From a virus, in the IMG/VR virus record IMGVR_UViG_3300037193_000214, positions 1 to 40,938 of that record: a DNA stretch of 40,938 nt. One strand, written 5' to 3'. The notes below the pieces were generated by a model. That model saw nothing but the letters and a program-made list of their open reading frames with translations, did not search any database and was not told where the DNA came from. Position 1 is the stretch's first letter; each line of letters starts with the position of its first letter. A program made the translations under genes and the position numbers. Shown in pieces: positions 13,276 to 22,095 of the stretch.

Positions 13276-14271
13276 ATGAAGCTCAATGCCGCATTACTTT
13301 CCACGGTAGCACATCCCGGCCACAAGCCCGAGAACATCAATTCTATCATTGTTGCCCTTGATCAGTTTGGGGCGGCACTTGGGTTGGATCAGCCCCAGCG
13401 GTTCACACAGTACGGAGCGCAGATTGCGCACGAAAGTGGCGGCTTTAAGTATGACGCCGAAGTGTGGGGACGTGACGGCGGTACGGCAGCACAGAAACGT
13501 TATGATACGCGTACCGATCTGGGCAACACTCCCGAAGCTGACGGGGACGGGTACAAGTACCGGGGCCGCACTGGTATTCAGATTACCGGCAAGGATAACT
13601 ATCGCCAGTTCCGCGACTGGTGCCGAACCAAGGGGTTTAATCCGCCTGACTTTGTTGCTGACCCCGATTTGGTCAATACTGACCCATGGGAAGGGTTGGC
13701 CCCGCTTTGGTATTGGGACACGCGTAACCTAAACCAGTACGCCGATAGCGGCGATATCGAAATGATTACCAAGCGGATCAATGGCGGACGTAACGGACTT
13801 GACGACCGTATTGAGAAGTACGAAACGCTTGGTATGGCCGTGCTTGGGTACGATGCTCACAGTAAGGACGCCATTAAGGCATTCCAAACGCTCGCCCAGA
13901 AGGAAGGCCATATCCCGCCCGGCGAGGATCAGATTGACGGCGATATCGGGCCTAAGACCCGCGCGGCCATCCACATATACCTTGCCAAGCGCGGCAGCAC
14001 CCCGCCTGCCGAAGTCAAGGCAGCGCCGGTTACCGAGCCCGTACCTGTCGCCCCACAAGGCGCGGAAAAGGTCAATATGGGTCGCGCGGCGGGCACCATC
14101 GCCGCAACCGCTGCGGCAGCTAGCCCGTTTGTTCCTGACGATAACGTAATCCGGCTGGTGCTTATGGGCATTACCGTAGTCGCGGTTATCGTGCTGGTTT
14201 GGAAGGCCGAACTTATCGCCGCTCGCGTCCGGACGGCTATCCGTGCCTTCGGGCTGGGGAGTGCTGATTGA
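13276..14271 (+). CDS. Endolysin, GH19-like with PG-binding domain and C-terminal membrane helix
   Basis: A 331-residue peptidoglycan hydrolase. N-terminal half is a chitinase/lysozyme-like (GH19-type) domain: AQIAHESGGFKYDAEVW (catalytic Glu), then YKYRGRTGIQITGKDNYRQF and a Trp-rich middle. Residues about 195-230 form a peptidoglycan-binding_1-like module (AIKAFQTLAQKEG, IDGDIGPKTRAAI). A Pro/Ala linker leads to one hydrophobic helix (VIRLVLMGITVVAVIVLVWK), so the enzyme seems membrane-anchored at its C-terminus, unusual for an endolysin. The mini-ORF ATG-GTG-ACG-CTC-AAA-TGA (13262-13279) overlaps the ATG and may couple translation. First gene of the lysis cassette. Confidence 0.8.
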   Translation: MKLNAALLSTVAHPGHKPENINSIIVALDQFGAALGLDQPQRFTQYGAQIAHESGGFKYDAEVWGRDGGTAAQKRYDTRTDLGNTPEADGDGYKYRGRTGIQITGKDNYRQFRDWCRTKGFNPPDFVADPDLVNTDPWEGLAPLWYWDTRNLNQYADSGDIEMITKRINGGRNGLDDRIEKYETLGMAVLGYDAHSKDAIKAFQTLAQKEGHIPPGEDQIDGDIGPKTRAAIHIYLAKRGSTPPAEVKAAPVTEPVPVAPQGAEKVNMGRAAGTIAATAAAASPFVPDDNVIRLVLMGITVVAVIVLVWKAELIAARVRTAIRAFGLGSAD

Positions 14272-14573
14272 TGGACATTATCAGGCTCATATCCGATTTT
14301 TGGTGGCTCGCTCCCCTTGCGGGGGCGGGCCTAGTGGCCTACAAGTTTCTTGGGTGGCGGGGGTTGCTCGCCGTGGTCACTCTCGGGGCTGCTGGGGGCC
14401 TCTACACCAAGGGGAAGCGCGACGAACGGGCCGCACTGGAACGCAAGAGCCAGCAAGACCGTTTGGAAGCTATCGAGGATCGAAAGGACGTTGACGATGC
14501 GGTACGGCAAGGTGGTCCTGACGCTGCTCGCGATTACCTTCGTGGCAGGTTGCACGACGACAACCCCCGGTAA
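14271..14573 (+). CDS. i-spanin / holin-like membrane protein
   Basis: A 100-residue protein with two hydrophobic segments near the N-terminus (WWLAPLAGAGLVAYKFL and GLLAVVTLGAAGGLY) and a charged helical remainder (KRDERAALERKSQQDRLEAI). An o-spanin gene is embedded out of frame in its 3' part, the classic Rz/Rz1 arrangement, so the i-spanin role is favoured; a class II holin is the alternative. TGATG overlap with the endolysin. Confidence 0.65.
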   Translation: MDIIRLISDFWWLAPLAGAGLVAYKFLGWRGLLAVVTLGAAGGLYTKGKRDERAALERKSQQDRLEAIEDRKDVDDAVRQGGPDAARDYLRGRLHDDNPR

Positions 14574-14706
14574 CTTCTGTGACGTGTCCCGGTCGTTTAT
14601 CCCCGTGATGACGGCTAATGACGTTGAGGTCATTTCGGATGGGCTGGCTACCGAGATAGCCGGGCACGAGAAGTATGGGGAAAGGGCTTGCGGATGGAAG
14701 CGGTAA
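14497..14706 (+). CDS. o-spanin lipoprotein (Rz1-like)
   Basis: A 69-residue protein with a lipoprotein signal: MRYGKVVLTLLAITFVAGC, lipobox VAGC, so lipidation at Cys19 and outer-membrane location are expected. It starts inside the preceding gene in another frame (AAAGGA before the ATG) and ends beyond it. With the i-spanin it should bridge the periplasm and fuse the membranes at lysis. It has more residues after the lipobox than minimal Rz1 proteins and two further Cys. Confidence 0.75.
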   Translation: MRYGKVVLTLLAITFVAGCTTTTPGNFCDVSRSFIPVMTANDVEVISDGLATEIAGHEKYGERACGWKR

Positions 14707-15191
14707 TGTTCGGCCAAGAACCAGACAGATCGCCCTCGCCATCCCATTTCGAAGGATATATAGGCACCGGGGTATGGGTCAAAGTCGCCGGGCATTTTGG
14801 TCCCCGCCTTGCAGAATGGGCGGGGTCTTTCTATATGCTTATTCTCGGGCTGGTATACTTGTCCATCCCGACGCTTTTTGACCAACCCCTTTACGTATAC
14901 TTTAAGGCCGTGTTCGGTACACAAATCCTGCCGGGTGTAGCGCTATTCCTGTTTGGGGTCTTAGGGCTCATTGGCCTAGCGGTCAACGGTATGCGCAAAG
15001 AGGTTACGCCGTGGATCAGATATTCCCGCGCGATGGTTGGGATGCTGCTTTTCACGGGAATGTCAACCTGCTTTTTCCTGTCAGGCATTTTTTCTGAGTG
15101 GGTAGTATGGTATCCGGTTGCCGCCGTGGTCGAACTGGTTAATATGTTCCGAACCAGTAGAGACGCGGGCGAAAGCCATGGAAAACTCTGA
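14694..15191 (+). CDS. Four-helix membrane protein, holin candidate
   Basis: A 165-residue integral membrane protein with about four hydrophobic segments (FYMLILGLVYLSIPTLF; ILPGVALFLFGVLGLIGLAV; MVGMLLFTGMSTCFFLSGIF; VVWYPVAAVVELVNMF). AAAGGG lies 7 bases before the ATG at 14694; the ATG at 14706 overlaps the o-spanin stop and is an alternative. Position in the lysis cassette makes a holin or lysis regulator the best guess. Confidence 0.6.
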   Translation: MEAVMFGQEPDRSPSPSHFEGYIGTGVWVKVAGHFGPRLAEWAGSFYMLILGLVYLSIPTLFDQPLYVYFKAVFGTQILPGVALFLFGVLGLIGLAVNGMRKEVTPWIRYSRAMVGMLLFTGMSTCFFLSGIFSEWVVWYPVAAVVELVNMFRTSRDAGESHGKL

Positions 15192-15516
15192 CGTCAATAT
15201 CGCGCTTGCCCAAGCCGTTGAACTACCCGACTTCTCGGGGTTGCCCGGTTATGCTCAAGGCATCCTTTACGCAGTGCTAGCCGTAGGGCTGGCACTGTCC
15301 GTTATCATACCCCGCTTTGGCTTCCTGTTTGGTAAGGAAGCTGCTAAAGGGGCAACCGCCCCTAACGCCACGGTTGCTGCCGTGGTTGTAGACCCTACCG
15401 CACTTAACAGGCACTCGGATGCAATCATTAAGCTTGCTGAGGAAATGGGGGAACTCAAGGTAGAGTTGCGGATCGTGCGGGAAGTCGGGCTCAAGCTACG
15501 CCGGGACCATAATTAA
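15178..15516 (+). CDS. Single-pass membrane protein of the lysis region
   Basis: A 112-residue protein with one hydrophobic helix (GILYAVLAVGLALSVIIP) and a helical, charged C-terminus (AIIKLAEEMGELKVELRIV). It overlaps the preceding membrane protein gene. Topology would suit a class III holin, antiholin or extra spanin component; not decided by sequence alone. Confidence 0.55.
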   Translation: MENSDVNIALAQAVELPDFSGLPGYAQGILYAVLAVGLALSVIIPRFGFLFGKEAAKGATAPNATVAAVVVDPTALNRHSDAIIKLAEEMGELKVELRIVREVGLKLRRDHN

Positions 15517-15533
15517 CCGGCTTGACCGCATTG

Positions 15534-15559
15534 TGTGGGCAACGGTATGTTTGCCCACA
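15534..15559 (+). repeat. Perfect inverted repeat around the small terminase start
   Basis: TGTGGGCAA (15534-15542) and TTGCCCACA (15551-15559) are exact reverse complements with an 8-base loop that contains the ATG at 15547. Each arm holds one copy of the over-represented octamer TGTGGGCA. As RNA it would hide the start codon in a hairpin loop; as DNA it could be a terminase or regulator binding site. Confidence 0.6.
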
Positions 15560-16059
15560 TGGATCAGCAGGTACAAACCCCTTGGCAGCGGTATACGGAC
15601 CCGGCGCGTAAGAAGCGTTATGCGGCGCTAGCTCGCGTTCGTCCCGCCACGGATGAGGGGCGTTTTGAAGCGGCCTGCCTAACCTTCCCCGACCAAGAGG
15701 ATGATAACCTTGCCCGTATGGCGGCAACGGAATATCAGTTCGACCGGGTTGTTATCGAGGAAACCGCCCGGCTTGAGCGCGAGGAACCGGAAAGCGATCT
15801 ACCGTCGAAAGCCCAGCAAGCCAGAGATATTTATAACCTTGCCATGGGGGCCAAGTCGGTAGACGACAAGCTTAAGGCCCATAAGCTATACGCCGAAATT
15901 ATGGGGCATGTGGTAAAGCCCGGTGAAGCTGGCGGTAACAACGTCTACGTTGACAACCGGCGCGTTATGATCATGCCACCTGCCCCCGTTTCGGTTGATG
16001 AATGGGAAACCGGTGCGGTTGAGGTTCAAGCGCAGTTGGTTGGTAATGCTACACGTTAA
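15547..16059 (+). CDS. Putative small terminase subunit
   Basis: A 170-residue protein directly upstream of, and overlapping, the large terminase gene, the usual place for TerS. It has an N-terminal segment rich in Arg/Tyr/Ala (YTDPARKKRYAALARV), a central helical stretch (DDKLKAHKLYAEIMGHVV) and a beta-like C-terminus; TerS proteins recognise pac/cos DNA and form rings. Assignment is by position and helical character. The start is uncertain: GTG 15535, ATG 15547 and ATG 15559 are in frame, and the inverted repeat covers all three. Confidence 0.55.
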   Translation: MFAHMDQQVQTPWQRYTDPARKKRYAALARVRPATDEGRFEAACLTFPDQEDDNLARMAATEYQFDRVVIEETARLEREEPESDLPSKAQQARDIYNLAMGAKSVDDKLKAHKLYAEIMGHVVKPGEAGGNNVYVDNRRVMIMPPAPVSVDEWETGAVEVQAQLVGNATR

Positions 16060-17629
16060 GCCTGAAAACGTTGCTTGGCGTCCCCTCCCCGGTAGTCAGA
16101 CACTAGCCCTTACCGCCCCGGTACAATCCTTGTTGCTAACAGGGGGCCGGGGTTACGGTAAGACCGAGGCGCAGCTTATGCGCTTTCGCTCCCGCGTTGG
16201 TATGGGCTACGGCTCACACTGGCGCGGTATCATATTTGACCGGGAGTATAAGAACCTTGACGATTTGGTTGTCAAGTCAAAACGTCTTTTTAATGACCTA
16301 GATAACGGTCATGTACGTTGGTTATCATCAAACTCGGATTTCAAATGGGTTTGGGATACCGGTGAGGAATTGTTGTTTCGTGCTGCCGCCGACGAAAAAG
16401 ATTATTGGGATTATCACGGCCACGAATACCCGTTCATTGGGTTTAACGAACTAACCAAGTATCCCAATCCTAAGCTCTATCGTATGCTCATGTCAACTAA
16501 TCGGTCTGGTTTCAGTCCGCTTGAGCATACCCCGCGTGTTAAAACCGAGCATGAGGCCAACCGACTTACCTTCATTCATAGACGTGTGTTTGAGCCGGGT
16601 GACTTTGCCACACCTGACGGCAGGCCGTTACCTGAAATTCCCCTTGAAGTAGTGTCAACTACCAACCCATACGGCCCCGGCCATAATTGGGTTAAGATGG
16701 AGTTTATTGACCCGGCCCCATACGGTAAGATTATCCGTAAGGTTACGCGTATCTTTAATCCGCGTACCCAACAAGAAGAAGATATTACCCGCACTCACGT
16801 ATCGCTATTTGGTACGTTCCGTGAAAACCCGTACTTGTCGCCGCAGTATATTGCCGCGCTATATGAGGAAACTGACGAAAACATTCTTAAGGCGTGGTTG
16901 TCCGGTGATTGGGATATCGTGGCCGGTGGTGCTTTCGATGATCTGTGGAAAAAGCCGATCATTATCAAGCCGCGCTTCCGTATCCCCCGTGGTTGGTATG
17001 TTGACCGGGCGCTAGATTGGGGCTCAAGCCACCCGTTTAGTGTGGGCTGGTTCGCAGAAGCCAACGGCGAGGAAGTCATGTTGCCTAACGGGGATACGTG
17101 GTGCCCACAACCCGGCTCGATTATCCAGCTTGGCGAACTGTACGGGTCCGAAAAGATCGGGACCAACAAGGGCGTTAAGAAGGGTGCTAAAGCTATAGCC
17201 CAAGAGATACGCGAATATGAGGCTGAGCTAAGGTTAGGCGGTTGGGTGCAAGGGACAATCCATGATGGCCCAGCCGATAACCAGATACGTAATGTTATCG
17301 AGAGTGATAAAGACACAATCGAAAAGACGTTTGCGGACAACAAGGTTACTTGGGAAAGTTCGGATAAGTCGCCGGGTAGTCGTATTAACGGTTTGCAGTT
17401 GTTCCGCGATAGACTAACCGCGTCTATCCGGGGTGAAGGTTCTGGCTTTTATTTTATGGACAATTGCCGCGCCAGTATAGCCACTATCCCTGTCTTGCCT
17501 CGTGATGAGAAGAAACCGGATGATGTTGACACTAGCGCAGAGGATCACGCTTGGGATATGGTGCGCTATCGCGTCCTTAAGGGCAACCTGCGCGGCGCAA
17601 CCGTGATCAAGGTCAACTTCCCGAGGTAA
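16046..17629 (+). CDS. Large terminase subunit
   Basis: A 527-residue DNA packaging motor protein. ATPase: Walker A TGGRGYGKTEA near residues 32-42; Walker B region YPFIGFNELTKY, where Asn stands in place of the usual Asp before the catalytic Glu; coupling segment VVSTTNPYG. RNase H-like nuclease: DWGSSHPFSVGW, IHDGPADNQI and SAEDHAWDMVRYRVL supply the acidic residues. It cuts concatemers and translocates DNA into the procapsid through the portal encoded next. The start overlaps the end of the small subunit gene; the upstream in-frame ATG at 15995 is less likely. Confidence 0.9.
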   Translation: MLHVKPENVAWRPLPGSQTLALTAPVQSLLLTGGRGYGKTEAQLMRFRSRVGMGYGSHWRGIIFDREYKNLDDLVVKSKRLFNDLDNGHVRWLSSNSDFKWVWDTGEELLFRAAADEKDYWDYHGHEYPFIGFNELTKYPNPKLYRMLMSTNRSGFSPLEHTPRVKTEHEANRLTFIHRRVFEPGDFATPDGRPLPEIPLEVVSTTNPYGPGHNWVKMEFIDPAPYGKIIRKVTRIFNPRTQQEEDITRTHVSLFGTFRENPYLSPQYIAALYEETDENILKAWLSGDWDIVAGGAFDDLWKKPIIIKPRFRIPRGWYVDRALDWGSSHPFSVGWFAEANGEEVMLPNGDTWCPQPGSIIQLGELYGSEKIGTNKGVKKGAKAIAQEIREYEAELRLGGWVQGTIHDGPADNQIRNVIESDKDTIEKTFADNKVTWESSDKSPGSRINGLQLFRDRLTASIRGEGSGFYFMDNCRASIATIPVLPRDEKKPDDVDTSAEDHAWDMVRYRVLKGNLRGATVIKVNFPR

Positions 17630-17632
17630 TCC

Positions 17633-19234
17633 ATGGCTACCCGTCGCCGCATGCCAGCAAAAGACCCGAGCCCGGCCATTCGGCGCGCCAAGGTGGAGAC
17701 GCCCCCAATCGCGGCAGCACGGGTTGATTACGTGCGCCCGGAACTTACGGCGATGCTTCCGCAATATACCTTGGTGGATGACTGTGTAGACGGGTCTATT
17801 GCAGTTAAGGCTAAGGGCACTATCTACTTGCCCCAACCCAACGCGGCGGATACATCACTCGAAAACCGACTACGGTATGACGCGTACCGTACGCGAGCGG
17901 TGTTCTATAACGTCAGCAAGCGAACCTTGGCCGGGATGGTGGGTGAGGTTTTCGCGGTTGACCCGCAGATACAAGTTCCGGACGTACTTGACCCGGTGGT
18001 CAAGGATGCCAACGGTAACGGCGTTACGCTTACCCAACTTGCCCAAACCGGACTTGAAACTACACTCAAGAAAGGGCGCGCTGGACTGTTCACCGACTAT
18101 CCGAAAACTGACGGGCCTGTCACGCGCAAGCAGCAGCTTGACGGGGTAGTACGCCCAACAATAAACCTATACCAACCCGAAGCTGTTATCAATTGGCGTA
18201 CCAAGAACATCGGTAGCCGCACCGTGCTTTCACTTGTGGTATTGCGCGAGACATACGAAAAGTATGACGATGGTTTCGCGGTAGAACTCGATACCCAATT
18301 CCGTGTCTTGCGGCTGGGTGACGACAACGTGTACAGACAGGAAATCTGGCGCGGCGCTGATGGTGCATGGGCTCCCGTTGCTGAGCTTGGTAGCACTCCG
18401 ACCAAGGGCGACGGACAACCCCTAAAGGAGATACCCTTTACGTTCATCGGGGCGGTTGACAACTCATCGACCGTCGATGATGCCCCCATGTTCGACTTGT
18501 GCGACCTAAACCTTGCGCACTACCGCAATAGCGCTGACTATGAAGAAAGCGTCTACCTTTGTGGGCAGGCTACCCCGGTCTTGTCGGGGCTTGATCAGCG
18601 CTGGGTTGATGAAGTGCTTAAAGGCCGGGTTGAACTCGGCTCGCGTGCGGCTATACCGCTTCCTCCGAATGCATCCGCTAACCTTTTGCAGATGGAAGAA
18701 CGTAGCGCCGGTTTCGAGGCGATGGAGCATAAAGAGCGTCAGATGGTGGCGCTCGGTGCCAAGCTGGTTGAACAGAAGTCTGTCCAGCGTACGGCCACGG
18801 AAGCTGACCTTGACGAAGCGGGCGAAAGCAGCGCCCTAATTACCATCACCAAGAACGTTTCGGCGGCATTCCGTTACGCGCTCGAATGGGCCGCTATCTT
18901 TCAGGGTACTACTACATTGATTGAAGATGCCGGTACGGCGGCAGATGAAAGCAAGGCCCTGTCATTCAACCTAAACACTGATTTCAAGCTTGCATCGGCT
19001 TCAACCGAGGAAGTCAATGCGGCTATCACGGCTTGGCAGAAGGAAGCGATTAGCTGGCGTGAAATGCGCGCCGTGCTTAAGGATGCTGGTCTAGCAACCC
19101 TTAACGACGAAGCGGCACTTGCCGAGCTACGTCAGTCGCGCATGGATGACGGCGAAAGCACCGAACTTGGGCCGGATGGCAAGCCCCTGCAAAAGCAGGG
19201 CGGCAACTTGCCCGGCGCGGTGGATAACGAGTAA
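17633..19234 (+). CDS. Portal protein
   Basis: A 533-residue protein of the DUF4055-like portal group, forming the dodecameric ring at the capsid vertex. It follows the large terminase by 3 bases and precedes the Mu F-like gene, the normal place. Recognisable stretches include YRTRAVFYNVSKRTLAGMVG near the N-terminus, the stem/clip region with YEKYDDGF, and the long helical KEIP-to-LVEQKSVQRTATEAD segment. The C-terminal tail is acidic and Gly-rich. TAATG overlap with the next gene. Confidence 0.85.
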   Translation: MATRRRMPAKDPSPAIRRAKVETPPIAAARVDYVRPELTAMLPQYTLVDDCVDGSIAVKAKGTIYLPQPNAADTSLENRLRYDAYRTRAVFYNVSKRTLAGMVGEVFAVDPQIQVPDVLDPVVKDANGNGVTLTQLAQTGLETTLKKGRAGLFTDYPKTDGPVTRKQQLDGVVRPTINLYQPEAVINWRTKNIGSRTVLSLVVLRETYEKYDDGFAVELDTQFRVLRLGDDNVYRQEIWRGADGAWAPVAELGSTPTKGDGQPLKEIPFTFIGAVDNSSTVDDAPMFDLCDLNLAHYRNSADYEESVYLCGQATPVLSGLDQRWVDEVLKGRVELGSRAAIPLPPNASANLLQMEERSAGFEAMEHKERQMVALGAKLVEQKSVQRTATEADLDEAGESSALITITKNVSAAFRYALEWAAIFQGTTTLIEDAGTAADESKALSFNLNTDFKLASASTEEVNAAITAWQKEAISWREMRAVLKDAGLATLNDEAALAELRQSRMDDGESTELGPDGKPLQKQGGNLPGAVDNE

Positions 19235-20217
19235 TGGCCGAACCACTTGACGCCTTTGTACGCCATCAAGTCTATGTTGAGGGCTACAAGAATGGCGAGA
19301 CAGCTAGCGTAGACGCAACGGTTGATGAGATATCAGCCGTTGTGCTTTTGCTGGCTAACAAGCTCGGGGTTGATAACCTTGGTGAGCTTACCAAGCGTCA
19401 GTTGCAATCTTTCGTCACTGATGTAAAGACCAAGGTCAAAGACATATTCAACGCTGCCGCTGACGTTACCATGAACAATATCGGACAGTTTTTGTCTGCT
19501 GATGTTTCGGTTACTGGTCAGATGCTCGAAACTACATCCGGCAAATCTATTGGGTACGGTGCGATTAACCTGCCGTGGAGTGCGGTGGCAGACACCCCGA
19601 TTGCCAATATTGGTATTGAACCAAACGCGTTGGTATCCGCCACCCTCGCCGCAATCCTAGCAGAGATAACCGCCAAGATTAAAGCGGGCTATGCGGACAG
19701 CCAAGACTTGCGCGACTTCACCCGCGCCATTGTGGGCACAGCATCGCTCAACCACAAAGACGGCTTGGCGATCAAGCTTCGACGTAGATGGGCCACGGCA
19801 ATTCAGACTATCATTCAGCATGTTACCAGCACGGTTGCGTTTCGGCTGCAATCATTGGCGTCGAATACCTATACTTGGTGTTCTATACTGGATAGTCGAA
19901 CCTCGGAGATTTGCCGGGAGCGTAACGGGCAGGTTTATGAATACCGGAATGGTCCGCGACCCCCAGCACATTGGAACTGTCGTTCGTTCACCCTGCCAGT
20001 TACCATCGTGGCGCTTGAGGAAATGCCCACGTTCTATACTTGGATTAGTCGCCAACCGGCGCGCATTCAGGATGATGTTCTTGGTCCGACCCGAGGGCGA
20101 GAACTCCGCAAGGGTACGGTTAGGGCTGACGATTTACCGGGGTTTGACCGTACCCGCCCATTGACGGTTAACGAGTACGCCGGTAAGCTCGAACAAATTT
20201 TAAGCGAGGTAGCATAA
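19234..20217 (+). CDS. Mu F / SPP1 gp7-like head morphogenesis protein
   Basis: A 327-residue minor head protein. The family signature lies near residues 210-250: WCSILDSRTSEICRERNGQV followed by PPAHWNCRSF, the Cys/His pattern of phage Mu F-like proteins. These bind portal and are carried into procapsids in small numbers. N-terminal two thirds are helical. The order portal, F-like protein, scaffold and capsid is canonical. Confidence 0.85.
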   Translation: MAEPLDAFVRHQVYVEGYKNGETASVDATVDEISAVVLLLANKLGVDNLGELTKRQLQSFVTDVKTKVKDIFNAAADVTMNNIGQFLSADVSVTGQMLETTSGKSIGYGAINLPWSAVADTPIANIGIEPNALVSATLAAILAEITAKIKAGYADSQDLRDFTRAIVGTASLNHKDGLAIKLRRRWATAIQTIIQHVTSTVAFRLQSLASNTYTWCSILDSRTSEICRERNGQVYEYRNGPRPPAHWNCRSFTLPVTIVALEEMPTFYTWISRQPARIQDDVLGPTRGRELRKGTVRADDLPGFDRTRPLTVNEYAGKLEQILSEVA

Positions 20218-20218
20218 A

Positions 20219-20950
20219 GTGTTGAAATCCAAGATCACCAAGGCCGAATATGACGCCCTGTCGGACGCCTTGAAAGCGGTGTATAAGCTTGAGGGTGATA
20301 CTGCCCTGTTGCAATCGGACGATGCTGCTGAACTACGCGCGGCTAAGGACCGGGAAGCGCAGCGGGCACGAGAAGCAGAAGCCGAGCGCGACCGGCTCAA
20401 GCAGGAAAAAGCGACGGCGGAAGCCGCAGCGGCGGCGGCAGCGGAGGACGCCGCACGGGAGAAGGCTAAGAAGGCAGGCGACATTACCGCGCTCGAAACT
20501 TCTTGGCAGGGAAAAGTTGACGCGGAGAAGCAACGCGGCGATAAGCTGGAAAACCAGCTTAAGACCCTGCTTGTCAACAACGAGGCGATCAAGCTGGCAA
20601 GCGAAATCTCGGTATCTCCCAGCCTGCTTATCCCCATCATCGAAAGGCGTTTGCAGGCTGATTTGACCGGCGAGAAGCCCATTACGCGGGTGTTGGACGT
20701 CAATGGCGCACCTTCGGCCTTCAATCTTGACGACCTCAAGAAAGAACTTGTTGCAAACAAGGAATTTGCCGCTATTATCAAGGGATCGAATGCGTCGGGT
20801 GGCGGTGCCAACGGCAACAATTCGGGCGGCGGTGCCGCTGGCAAGAAAATCAAAGACATGACCGAGGCCGAAAAGGTCGCTTTCCACCGGGCTAATCCTG
20901 CTGCCTATAAGGAGCAGGCGCGGTCGGAAGGACTTCCCGTTTTCGGCTAA
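20219..20950 (+). CDS. Scaffolding protein
   Basis: A 243-residue protein with a highly charged, Ala/Glu/Arg coiled-coil N-terminal half (about residues 38-110), a helical middle (LLVNNEAIKLASEISVSPSL) and a Gly/Asn-rich linker before a short C-terminal helix that probably touches the capsid protein. The GTG start has GAGGT 8 bases upstream. Position directly before the major capsid gene and composition support the scaffold role. Confidence 0.8.
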   Translation: MLKSKITKAEYDALSDALKAVYKLEGDTALLQSDDAAELRAAKDREAQRAREAEAERDRLKQEKATAEAAAAAAAEDAAREKAKKAGDITALETSWQGKVDAEKQRGDKLENQLKTLLVNNEAIKLASEISVSPSLLIPIIERRLQADLTGEKPITRVLDVNGAPSAFNLDDLKKELVANKEFAAIIKGSNASGGGANGNNSGGGAAGKKIKDMTEAEKVAFHRANPAAYKEQARSEGLPVFG

Positions 20951-20980
20951 ACCGCAAACACCGCAAGGGACACCCTTACC

Positions 20981-22012
20981 ATGGCAACTACCCGCCTTTC
21001 CGATGCGGTCGTATACGATGTGTACGGCTCGTATCAGTCGATCAACAACCCGGAAAAGACGGCTCTTTTTCAGAGCGGTATCGTAGCCACTTCCGAAGTC
21101 CTTAACGGCATTGCCCGTGAAGGCGGCAAGTTCGGTAACGTACCGTTCTGGCAGGATTTGGACCCGGACGTTGAGCCGAACTATTCCAATGACGATCCGA
21201 GCGATCACGCTGTCCCGAACAAGATCGGCAGCGATGAAATGGTTTATCGCAAGGCATGGCTCAATCAGGGCTATTCCGACATGGACCTCGTGCAGGAACT
21301 CGCCGGTTCTTCGCCCATGGAACACATTCGCGACCGTTTCGGTGTATACTGGACGCGCCAGCTTCAACGCCGCGTTATCGCGCAGGCTGTCGGCATCATG
21401 AACGACAACATTGCCAATGACGGCAGTGACATGGTGGTTGATATTTCCGGCCTTGCCGGTGATGACGCCGTGTTTGGTTCGGACGCGTTTGTTGACGCGG
21501 CCTACACCGCTGGCGACAACGCTGACATGTTCGTCGGTATCGCCGTGCATTCGTCCATCATGGCCCGAATGGTCAAGAATGATGAAATCGTCTATATCCC
21601 GGACAGCGAAGGCGGGCTTACCATCCCGACCTACAAGGGCCGGGTTGTTATCACCGATGATAACATGCCGGTTTCGTCCGGGGTCTATACGTCCATTCTC
21701 TTTGGTCGCGGCGCATTCGGTTACGGCGGTCTTGAAGGCCATGCCTTCGCTTACGGCACGGGTGTTCCTCGTGTCCCGTTCGAAGTCGAGCGGACGCCCA
21801 CGGCGGGCAATGGTGGCGGGCAAGAAACTATCTGGGAGCGGCGTACTTGGCTGCTTCACCCGTTCGGTTTCTCGTGGGTTGAAGCGGGCGCGGCTCTTGC
21901 CGAGTTTTCCCCGACGCTGGCTGATTTGCGGCTTGCCGCGCATTGGGACCGTGTTGTGTTCCGCAAGCAGGCCCCGTTCGCCTTTATCAAGTCGCGCGCC
22001 AACCCTGCCTAA
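20981..22012 (+). CDS. Major capsid protein
   Basis: A 343-residue protein, expected to have the HK97 fold: N-terminal ATTRLSDAVVYDVYGSY, a spine-helix-like region (MDLVQELAGSSPMEHIRDRF), an A domain with NMPVSSGVYTSILFGRGAF and a C-terminal strand region. Codon use is strongly biased to C-ending codons as expected for the most abundant protein. AAGGGA precedes the ATG, and a strong intrinsic terminator follows at 22044, consistent with a boosted capsid transcript. No protease gene is seen, so no large N-terminal delta domain is expected. Confidence 0.85.
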   Translation: MATTRLSDAVVYDVYGSYQSINNPEKTALFQSGIVATSEVLNGIAREGGKFGNVPFWQDLDPDVEPNYSNDDPSDHAVPNKIGSDEMVYRKAWLNQGYSDMDLVQELAGSSPMEHIRDRFGVYWTRQLQRRVIAQAVGIMNDNIANDGSDMVVDISGLAGDDAVFGSDAFVDAAYTAGDNADMFVGIAVHSSIMARMVKNDEIVYIPDSEGGLTIPTYKGRVVITDDNMPVSSGVYTSILFGRGAFGYGGLEGHAFAYGTGVPRVPFEVERTPTAGNGGGQETIWERRTWLLHPFGFSWVEAGAALAEFSPTLADLRLAAHWDRVVFRKQAPFAFIKSRANPA

Positions 22013-22043
22013 TTCGGGTTGGTTTTACGGCTAGGTCTAAACG

Positions 22044-22073
22044 GACCCGTCGCTAATGGCGGCGGGTCTTTTT
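22044..22073 (+). terminator. Intrinsic terminator after capsid gene
   Basis: A 10-bp stem GACCCGTCGC / GCGGCGGGTC (22044-22053, 22059-22068, one U-G pair), 5-base loop TAATG, then TTTTT. It should limit read-through from the capsid gene into the neck genes. No promoter was recognised just after it, so downstream genes presumably rely on partial read-through. Confidence 0.8.
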
Positions 22074-22095
22074 GCAGGGAAAAGGAACCAAAACC

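Noticed and set aside
20333-21943. A 536-codon open frame on the minus strand, opposite the scaffold and capsid genes
   Set aside because: It is the reverse shadow of two strongly supported genes with biased codons, has Arg/His-rich low-complexity sequence, no ribosome binding site and no recognisable domain.
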